Assembly (NCBI GenBank): GCA_015499985.1
Contig: JAAAUF010000495.1
Span: 1-30,741 of the forward strand
Direction: 5' to 3'
DNA length: 30,741 nt
Source: Haplosporangium gracile
Lineage: Eukaryota; Mortierellomycota; Mortierellomycetes; Mortierellales; Mortierellaceae
The notes under the pieces are model-generated. The model saw only the letters and a program-made list of their open reading frames with translations, was not told the origin of the DNA and made no database searches. Of this stretch, positions 19,174 through 28,378 are shown piece by piece (positions within the stretch are counted from its first letter, which is position 1; the number at the start of each line of letters is the position of its first letter). A program made the translations under genes and the position numbers.

Positions 19174-22100
19174 ATGAACGTCTTCAAATCCCTCGGAAAA
19201 CTCATTTGGGGCGACTCCTCGAATCCTGAGCTCGTTCAAATCTCATCAGGACAGTTCTACGTCTACAGGTCCTCAGGCGCACGCTCGCAGTCTCGGGAAT
19301 GCATGTAAGACCTAATACCTTTTTGTTTCTTCCTTGACATGAAAAAGTGAGCGTTGAACGAATTGAGTGTCTAATGTGCTGTTCTTTTAATGCAACCCGT
19401 TTGCTTCATAGCTATATCGATTCTATGGCAACGATTCGTCGCACTACTCAGTCCTTCCAGTACGTCTTGGCGATTAACCGTGTTTTTGAGGAAGGCGAGG
19501 AGACTTTGGAGGACGAGGAGCAAGAACGTAAGTTAAGTCAAGAATTGGTGGCAACGTGCAACAACAACTACTCACTTGCAAAGTCACTTACACTGTCGTC
19601 TCTTTCTAATAACTTTCGTTTTACCTATGTTAGTCGACGATGAAAAGGTTTTTTTGATCGACCAGGCCATGAAGTTCAGGAAGGGTGTCTCCGCCGGAGC
19701 GACCGCCTTTACGTGGCAGGGCCTCTCGTCAGTAAGTTTCCCTCCATTTTTTCAAGTGGCGTCATAATTTACGCCTAAAGACGCGGCAACTAACGTCCAA
19801 TTATTTTTGTCTTTTCTAGGACGACGCCGGTCTTGAGTACGAATTTGTCTGCGATGACGAAACTACTGTGTTCACCGCCAATAACTTTGAAATCACTGCC
19901 TATCACTGCATGTACGAGCGCAAATACCAGAAGTCGCACTTTTCCGCCGAGGAAGAGGCCATCGAGGAATTCCAGCTCCCGTAAGTCATTCAGTCAGCAG
20001 CCCTTTTCAGCACAGAAAAACATTACGCCTATTGGATATTAAATCACTTACGCTGTCGTTTTTCATCCTTTTTCGTAACAATAGTCCCACGCCATCGAGA
20101 TCCAGCACAGCAGCATCTCCAGTAGCTACTTCACCTCGCGCTAGGAAAGCATCGTCTGCCCTTAAGAAGGAGAGCCTGGCGCCTGTGAACAAGGAAGACG
20201 ACATCGACAGACCTGCCCAACGTATCGCCCCCACCAAGTACGATGGAGTTGCAGAGGCGACAGGACAACTGAATCTCTTCGACCCAAAGACCAACCTGTT
20301 TATGCTCCAGGCGGAGCACATCAGATGCCAGCTTCTCCGCACTGAAAAGTTTGAATGTAAGGCTATTGACGCCCACCAATAAAAGAGACCGAGAAGTAGT
20401 TTCAAGCCTGAATAACTAACGTCTGCACCACTTTATTTTACGTGACATTTTAGACTGGCTTGTCGTTCTCTCAAAGGATGGGAAGCAACAGCTCGCTCAG
20501 CCTGTGGAGGCAAGGATGAATCCTGTGTTCAGTGCGTCACACCTCTCTTTTATCTGGAATTACTTTGATGAGCAACACAACGTTTACTCCTGGTTGATTC
20601 GGTTCCCTAATGAGGCTGCCCTTTCAGAATTCCAGGCTGTTTTCGGAGAGTGCATGTATGAGTCTCTTAACAAACTTTCATGGGACAAGGTTCCGGTACG
20701 TATCATTTGAGTATTATTTCAATCTTTTTTATTTGAAATGAGTGTTATCGTTGCTGACACTTTTGACATATTCGTCTTTTCCAATAGTCTACTGATCAAG
20801 AGTACATGATTAAAACATTCCAGGATGATGTTGAGATGTCGCAGTCTGACAAGGAGGAGGAGGAGGAGGAGGAAGAGGAGGAAGATGAAGAGGAGGAGGA
20901 AGAAGAGGAGGAGGAGCTATTTTCTGACGAAGGCGAGGGTAGCTACGACGAAGACGAAGAAGAGGAGAACCCTTACGAAACTTACAAGCAGGATACAGCC
21001 AAGAACAGTCAGTTGGCGGTCGGCTTCAAGGACAGATCATATGTCGTACGTGGCGACAAGATCGGCGTCTTCAAACACAACGAGCGCGATGGACTGGATT
21101 TCGCGACCACCATCAAGAATATTAAGAACAAAGCTGGCAAAGACGTCAACCCCTCTCGAGTGAGTTGCTCATTTTTACACTGGATATGGTTTGGTCCTCT
21201 GACGAGGCGTTGTGGACTTCTAACTGAAACTCTTTTATTGCTCTCTCTGGAACAGGTTGTTTTGCATCAGCAGGATACTGCAATGATCATGATGGATCCC
21301 CGGGGTCTGGACACTGCCTACAAGATGGATTTGGAGTACGGAAAGATTGTTGAAGAATGGCATATGCCAGGAACAAGTGGCGTTTTGAACTTGGTGGGCG
21401 ACTCCAAGTACTCCAACCTGACGGACAACAAGACGATGGTAGGACACTCGCAGAACGCCATGTTCCGTATCGATCCTCGTCTGTCTGGTAACAAAATCGT
21501 CGACAGCGCCTTCAAGCAATATGCAAAGGGTAACGATTTCACCAGCATTGCGACAACGGACAACGGATCTGTGGCAGTTGCCGGAGCTAAGGGTGAGATC
21601 AAGTTGCTTAACACTATCGGCAAGGCTGCCAAGACGGCTCTTCCCGGACTCGGAGATCCTATCATCGGCCTCGATGTGACAGCCGATGGCCGTTGGGTCA
21701 TTGCTACCTGCAAGACGTACTTGCTTTTGATCGACGTCCTCAACCCAGAGAACAAGAAGCTTGGATTCGACGCCAGTTTCCCTGCCAAGAACAAGGTATG
21801 CTATTTGTGTGGATGTTATAGGCGCGATGGCGATTCTATGTATTCGTTTACATACTCACATACTTTTTTTCAATAACTCTGTTTCATAGCCCAAGGCAAT
21901 CAAGCTGCACCTTAAGCCTGAGCATGTTGCTGCTATGAGACAGGCCGTCTCCTTCACAACGGCGCGTTTTAACACCGGCGTGAATGAAGCGGAAAAGACT
22001 ATTGTGACGAGTACAGGACCTTATGTTATCACCTGGAACTTCCGCCGCGTCAAGAACGGACACTATGAGTACCAGATCAAGCAATACACCGACAATGTCG

Positions 22101-22327
22101 TTGCGGACAACTTCAAGTTTGGTCAAGATCGGTCCATCGTTGTCGCCCTGCCGCACGATGTCACAGCTGTCGCCAAGCGCAATCTCTCCGGCTTTTCAGA
22201 TGCTTTCAAGGTATTTTATTTATTATCTTTCTCTACTACTATTCACTTATTAACGTTGGTACAGCAGCTAACATTTTTTTTTCTCCATCGCTTCCGTGTC
22301 TCTTAGGCAAAGCAAGAAAAGAAGTAA
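19174..22327 (+). CDS. VID27: VID27 family cytoplasmic protein
   Basis: Ten exons: 19174-19304, 19412-19527, 19634-19731, 19820-19980, 20085-20356, 20454-20695, 20788-21159, 21256-21795, 21890-22210, 22307-22327; 757 aa. Seen: the family N-terminus MNVFKSLGKLIWGD with SGQFYVYR and RECIY, then RVFEEGEE. A PH-like middle carries AEHIRCQLLRTEKFEYWLVV. A long Glu/Asp tract (residues about 363-400) comes next. The C-terminal WD40-like propeller contains HQQDTAMIMMDP, FRIDPRLSGNK, IIGLDVTADGRWVIATCKTY and TGPYVITWNF. VID27 was named in budding yeast for vacuolar import and degradation of fructose-1,6-bisphosphatase; its biochemical role is still unclear. The last exon encodes only AKQEKK. Introns 2 and 4 share an almost identical block before their 3' splice sites. 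TERT follows in the same direction after 141 bp. Confidence 0.95.
20863..20922 (+). repeat. GAG/GAA triplet tract coding poly-Glu in VID27
   Basis: An almost pure run of GAG, GAA and GAT codons encoding the acidic hinge between the N-terminal and propeller halves. An acidic stretch here is common in the family; the length of a codon tract like this may vary between strains. Confidence 0.85.
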
Positions 22328-22366
22328 TAGAAAAACGTCTCCTTTCAAAAGCAAAATTAAACAACT

Positions 22367-22372
22367 AATAAA
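22367..22372 (+). terminator. AATAAA poly(A) signal, VID27
   Basis: A canonical hexamer 40 nt after the VID27 stop and 97 nt before the TERT start. The TERT promoter must therefore overlap the VID27 3' end. Confidence 0.65.
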
Positions 22373-22468
22373 GCAACGCCACCAAAAACTTTCATAACCC
22401 AATAGCAGAACAATGTGCACACATCTCCCTTTTCCTTTTACCTACAATGACCTCAAACCACGATCGCC

Positions 22469-25400
22469 ATGGCTGAATTCCCCGCTGCCATCACCAATGC
22501 TGTCCTACTGACATTACTTCCTGGACTCCAACGACTCGGTCAATTCCTCGACACCAAACTTAATGGCCAGCTGACAGTTGTCTGCAATGATGACCCAGCC
22601 GAGTACAGGAGCCTGCTACACGACACTCTTGTCGCACCTACTCCTGCTGCCGCTTTGAAGGAGGCAGGAATTCATTTGCAACCCTTTCCACCAGAGAATA
22701 CACAGTTTCCCGATGGGCGCCAGGATGATGTAAGATACCTCCTTCTAGTCGAGAAATCCAAAATGATACTTGTGCCCTAGACGACACCACTAATATCCCT
22801 CATTCACACGCCGTCATTTAGGCTGTAACTATTGCGATTATACGCACCTGTGCTCCAAGCGGGTGGAACATCGGAAAATACAACTTATTGGCGGCCGGGT
22901 ATAAAACCGTAGGTTTTCACGCACTGGTTCGTTGTGTAAGTCCTCGACTATGATAGGCAACAAAACAGATAATTGACCGGCAGCATGACATTAATGTTAT
23001 CTATGTAACTTAGGTAAGACGAAACTCTGGTCAGGGGGCCCAACAATACCAACAGAACACCCTCGAGATATTTGTTCGTTCAGCGCACTGGGAGACTCTT
23101 TTGCGACGGTACGTATCTAATCTGATGCGCTTTGCGACATGAAAAAGCGAGCCTGAACAAATCGGGGCTAAAGATGTAACTCTTACATATTATCGTTGCG
23201 GTTGTAGGATAGGTCAATCTGCAATGCTCTATCTTTTGACACAGACGTCCATCTTTGCAGCGCTACCCAACAATTGCTACTGCCAAATCACAGGGCCACC
23301 TATCAGCGAGCAGCCTGTTTCGAAACTGCCATTACAGCAAGATGTTCTTCAAAGTCTCTCGACCAGGAAGCGCCCTGCCGATATTTCACCCTCTTCAGCC
23401 GCATCTGGTGCTTGTTCCTCAAAGGACATATCATTACCTGCTACAAAACGACGTGCTATTTCGAAGGAAAAGAGGAAATCGGAGGGACACGAATTGGAGG
23501 ATGTGCCGACAGCAACCAAGAGACGGAAAAAAGATAAGAGCGACAGGGGCAAGGACAAGAACGCAAACTTCAGAGCCGCCATATCGCCGGCGGCAATCTT
23601 ATTCCAGCGGTCCAGAATCTTTTATGCGCGACGATATCATATCGAAAGCGTGATGATTCGTCACTTTCTGCTTGCCGACTGTAAGATCATCGGCTAGAGT
23701 GCTACTGAACCTTCTTTTTTTTATGGTAATTATCATGATGTTTATCGCTACTAATTTGCTCCGCATAACGAACTCGCCGAACAGACGATATTTCTAAACC
23801 CGCAGATTTTCTTCCAGACCTAAAGTCGATCGTGGATACTCAGATGAAGCGAATGTTCCCAAAGCAACATGGACTTAAGACTGTCTTTTCGCCTTCCCAG
23901 CCTTCATCGGGATGGATGCCCGATACGAGCCTAACCAGGGGCACATTCATATCCGGTACTCAAAGGGCGAAGAAGAAAACGACAGGAGGCTGGCGATTGC
24001 GCTCCATGAGAACTCTGGTGGAGGATATGCTTGTTCTAAACGAAAAGTGCCGATTCAAGGCCTTGCTTCAATATTACTGCCCAGTCACGGTATGCTCTTT
24101 AATCCGCTCTGGTGTATTTCATGGCGATTTCTCTTATCCTCTGTTTACAGTTTAATGAAAACCATTAACTAATATCACGCCCTCCACACCTCACACCGCT
24201 AGGCGATTGACAATGCAGCAGAGAGCGCGCAGACAAACGTAGCTTCTCTTTTGACGAGTTTCTCATCTTTCGATCAGGTAGGGCATTGGCCTATAACTAT
24301 GCGGTGACTGGTTTGAACTTCTTAGTTTAGCTCTGACTGACATGTTCGTATCTCTTATTTCGCGCACAGGTGACATCATTCGTCCATGCAATCGTGAAGA
24401 AAGTCATTCCTCTTGCTATGTTCGGATCTGCCGACAATCGAGCTGTCATACTGCGAGGTAAAGTCAACGACATCAGCATGTCATATTGCTGCCTATTGAT
24501 TACGTTCTTTCGTTACTCATGCATTGAGTAGCCTCATATCTAATCAACTGCACATCTCTGATATCTCAGCAATGACGCGGTTTATTCGTCTGCGTAAGTT
24601 TGAGACTATGCCACTGCAGTATGTGCTCCAAGGTTTCAAGCTAAGCGAGTGCGAGTGGCTTCAGGATTCGCACCGAGACCATGAAAGGTGCTCAGTCCGT
24701 CATATTCCTCCGACAGCATCTGACAAACAACATGAGATACTACACGAGTTTCTATATTGGCTCTTTGATGGCTTCCTTATGCCATTACTACAAGTAACTT
24801 TTCTTCCTGTTTTTGCCCCTCCAAACGTTTTTGTTACCACGGTGAACTTACTGCTTGCAGAGAAACCATTTTAACATGATGCGGCGTATTTGCAAACTTT
24901 TAGGCTACTTTTTATGTGACGGACAGCTCGTACCAGCGCAACAAGGTCTTTTACTATCGACATGAGCTGTGGCGAATTATCACCCGGTCTGCTGTGAACT
25001 CTATTCAAGGGAAGATGTTTATCAAAATGGCTCCGGTAAGCAAATGCCTCCGCTACTCTCCTGCTCGCTGGCTTAAAGACACCCTCTTATACCTTACTCT
25101 GACATTATGCTTTTTTTTTTTTTTTGGTCCGCTCTCTGCGTATTGAATAGGAGGAAGTTACAGCGTGCAACAATGTCTATTCCAAAGTTAGATTTCTTCC
25201 AAAAACAAACGAGCTTCGGCCTATTATCAACCTCGGTCGAAAGACACCCAGAATGGTATGTTTGGCTCTGTTTTTTTTGATTTTCAGTTTGGTGGCGTTT
25301 TATTAAGTTTGGTGGCGCTTTTATATGACTTTGTCTTCTTTATTCACATCTGCGATGTAGGTCAATGGAGGATTTGCAGGAGACTATAAATCGACGAATG

Positions 25401-27868
25401 ATCGACTGAAAACGGCGTCCTTGATCCTGGCGTATGAAAGGAGTCGGCAGATGGAGTGTTCATCGGCCATAGGGATGAGCGACCTCTTTCACCGACTCAA
25501 AAAAGCTAAAGAAAAGCTTGTGAACTTGTCCACGCACAAACAGTAAGTCTCCCGCCCATGTATCTTGATTTGCATCATCTTTTTTGTTGAGAGACACTGA
25601 CAGTCTGTTTGTTACTATCTTTTGTTTAGGCAACGACTGTACATGGTAAAAGTCGACATCAAAAAGGCGTTCGACTCGATCAACCAGGAGAACTTACTCA
25701 AGCTCCTTCACGAGACTCTAAAGGAGGTGAGTAACTATAAGAATCATAGCATTTTCGTAACTAACGTCCTATTAGTCAAGTTCTAACACGGATTCCCACT
25801 TGTCGTCTTGCGCTTCCTCCGGACCCGCTCATAGGACAAGTACATTATACGTCGGCACTCGAAGGTGAACCCTGCGGACGGGAGGATGATGAAACGGTTC
25901 AAAGCCAGCGCTACTGCTCCCGATGACATGCTTCCCTTCCTCGACTTCGCTCGTGAACAAGCAGCATTCTCCAAACACGCCGTTCTCGTCGACAAGGTAA
26001 GCGACGCTGGCTTTATGGGTATGGTGATAAAAGTCGCCAGAGCTATTATTTACAAAAGTTGTTTCTTTTTTTTTATGGGGTAACTATAGGTTGTACATCC
26101 GAGTGAGAGCAAGAAATTTGTTGTCAATTTGATTAAGTACCATGTCCAAGAGAACATTGTCAAGTTTGGACGACACTTTTATAAGCAGACGACGGGTATT
26201 CCTCAAGGATCGATCCTCTCCCCGGCGCTCTGCAGGTTTGCCATTACGCTCAAGCATGCGAGGATATTAGTTCTTCAAGAGACGTGAATATCATTGAAAT
26301 GTGATATGCGAGCTAAAACGCGTCTTTTTTTTTTGGTTTTCATTGTCATCGGCTGATAGATTCTTCTACGATGCAATGGAAAAAAGTGCTCTTTTGCACC
26401 TCAGTCAAAGTGACGACTCTGTGAGTCTTGAGCCTCAACATCGCTTCAATATACTTGCACGCATCAATTTTGAGCTGACATACACTTGGATTTTCTTATA
26501 AATCTCCCTCTTAGGCACTTGTGCGCCTGGCGGACGACTTTTTGTTCATCAGTCATAACAAAGACAAGGCGACAGAGTTCCTTAAGATTATGGCGGACGG
26601 TCACCCAGAGTTTGGGTGCTTCATCAATGAAAGCAAGACGGTCACCAACTTTGAGGTCTTGCTGAGTGACGGTCAACCCGCCCAGCAGTGTCAAGGCAAT
26701 GGTAGGAGCCTAAATGATGAGGTGTTTGTGGGAAACTGAAAGCACGAGCCCCTTTTTTATTTTTTTGTACGTGCTTTTTATCAACAAGGCGCTCTTTTCG
26801 ATACTGGTTTATGGATAGACTTTCCGTATTGCGGGTTCCTCTTGGACACGAAGACGATGGAGATCCGTTCTGACTATACTCGATACTTTGGTGACGGTAA
26901 GCCTGATCATCTTTTACTTAATTTTTTGTTCGATTAGATAGACGTTATGATTTCTGTTTCACGCGTATTGACACGCGTTCATCTTTTTCCATCTTCGCCC
27001 CCTTTTAATCTGAGTAGATATCCGAGACTTATTGACCGTATCGCGAGACATGCAACCCAGCACCACCATCGTCCTCAAAATGAAAAAGTAAGCCTCTTTT
27101 TTTTTTGCGCACCCCCTGACATGAATTTGATCCGCAGCTCGTTTTAAAAAGACTCTCTGACACTAAGTATACCTCATATCCTTTCTTCCCCACCAAACCT
27201 CCATGAAAAAAAAATATAGAGCGATGCAACATCAGTGTCAGATGTCATTCTCGGATACGACCTACAACTCGCACTCAAGAGTATTCCTCAACATTTACCA
27301 AAACTTTATCTTCTGCGCCATGAAGTTTCATGCCTACATCCTCGAACTCTTCCTCGACCCCGCCCTCTCCTCCTCCCGCTCTTCTTCCTCTTCTTCCTCT
27401 TCTTCCTCTTCTTCCTCTTCTTCCTCTTCTTCTGCTTCTTTTTCTTCTTCGCAGGATCAGAGTTACCGCCATCACAATATTATCATCGACCCCTCAGAGC
27501 TACCTGAGATCGTGATGGGGATCTTTAGGGCAGCCTACGGGCAACTCCACAACGGACGTCGGTCCAAAGTAGGTATTGAAGCTGGAGTCGAGTTCCGGGT
27601 CTATGAGCGACATGTGTTTTGGTTGGGTGCTTCTGCATTCCTCAAGACCTTGCCTGAACGCCAAGGTCAGAGCCAAGCTGGCCCGGGGCTGGGCCAGGGT
27701 AGCAGTCGTATGCCGGTGTTTGTCTACGCGCCACTACGGACGTACTTGAAGACGAAGATTGTGGACCAGTTGGAGGTGGATGAGAAGAAGGCGTTTTTCA
27801 AAAGGATGCTTTTTTCGACGGTCAATGATCCGCGGAACCATATCCTTGACGATATTAGATATAGATAG
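22469..27868 (+). CDS. TERT: Telomerase reverse transcriptase
   Basis: Nineteen exons: 22469-22729, 22822-22935, 23014-23108, 23208-23680, 23785-24089, 24203-24277, 24370-24457, 24570-24793, 24904-25035, 25151-25255, 25361-25542, 25630-25726, 25835-25996, 26090-26235, 26360-26420, 26515-26701, 26789-26896, 27018-27087, 27220-27868; 1177 aa. Copies the telomerase RNA template onto chromosome ends. Seen: a TEN-like domain (ETLLRRIGQSAMLYLLTQTS), a Lys/Arg-rich linker at 236-275 (likely NLS), CP (VKKVIPLAMFGSADN), QFP (MPLQYVLQGF), T (FYVTDSSYQRN, YYRHELW), motif 1 (RFLPKTNELRPIINL), motif A VDIKKAFD (D694), an IFD insertion, B' GIPQGSILSPALC, C LADDFLFI (D847, D848), D, and E (PYCGFLLDT; most TERTs have W for Y). 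The C-terminal extension has NIYQNFIFCAMKFHAY plus a poly-Ser insert. Confidence 0.95.
25286..25325 (+). repeat. 20-bp tandem duplication in TERT intron 10
   Basis: AGTTTGGTGGCGTTTTATTA is followed directly by AGTTTGGTGGCGCTTTTATA. The two units differ at a few positions only. It lies between the donor at 25256 and the acceptor at 25360 and does not alter coding sequence. Confidence 0.85.
27281..27454 (+). other. Possible in-frame cryptic intron (exitron) in the last TERT exon
   Basis: A GTATTC donor-like site follows AGA at 27280. A long TCT/TCC tract then leads to TTCTTCGCAG at 27445-27454. The span is 174 nt, exactly 58 codons, and both ends fall on codon boundaries. Removal would delete the conserved LNIYQNFIFCAMKFHAY segment and the serine run while keeping the frame. 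The retained form fits the family, so this would be a minor or regulatory form if it exists. Confidence 0.3.
27368..27451 (+). repeat. TCT/TCC tract coding poly-Ser in TERT
   Basis: A near-continuous run of TCT and TCC codons gives a serine-rich loop of about 28 residues (with single Arg, Ala and Phe) between two helices of the C-terminal extension. Simple-repeat expansion is the likely origin. Confidence 0.9.
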
Positions 27869-28378
27869 TTTAGCACTATTTTTTTTTTTTAAATGAATAT
27901 TATTTTTTGAAGAAAAGAAACTAAAATAGCTTTGTGTTGTGAGTGTGAGAGAATATATGCGAAAAAGTGAAGGAATGGAATGAGAAGGGAGGGGAGAGGA
28001 GAGGAGAGGATCTTGATGTACAAGGGAAGGGTGATGATTGTTTTTATGCGCGAGGAAAGTCAGGACAACGCTTGTTGCTTTATAGCGAAAATGAGTTGTG
28101 CGAGTGGAGAGAGCGCGAAGAATATGCGTACACAAAGTGTGCAAAGTGTGTGTGTGGTGGTGTGGTAGTATGGAGCGTGTGTGCAAATATGTTGTATTGA
28201 AAGAGGTGAGAGAAAGAAAGTAAGAAAAAAAGTTGAAAGAGTAGCGCTGGGGTAGTTATGATTGTGAGTAAAGAAAAGAAAACGGAAATACAGCAAAAAA
28301 AAAGTTTGACCCGAGATCCTCCTCCTTCCTTACTTCCTTCGATCTTCCTTCTTATCCTTCCTCCATCCAGGCTTTTCA
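27869..28378. other. Convergent 3' region (TERT / DUF3020-like gene)
   Basis: 510 bp between two convergent stops. It holds a T-run just after the TERT stop (27881-27891), a GA-rich stretch at 27980-28012 with repeated GGAGAGGAGA, GTGTGT-type DNA near 28140-28160, and a CT-rich stretch at 28318-28365. No canonical AATAAA is seen for either gene. Short ORFs here reflect the base bias. Confidence 0.6.

Noticed and set aside
27322..27454. Intron using the GTTTCA donor in ATGAAGTTTCATG with the CAG acceptor at 27454
   Set aside because: It shifts the downstream frame to an early stop and removes KFHAY. The in-frame GTATTC option is the only one worth keeping.
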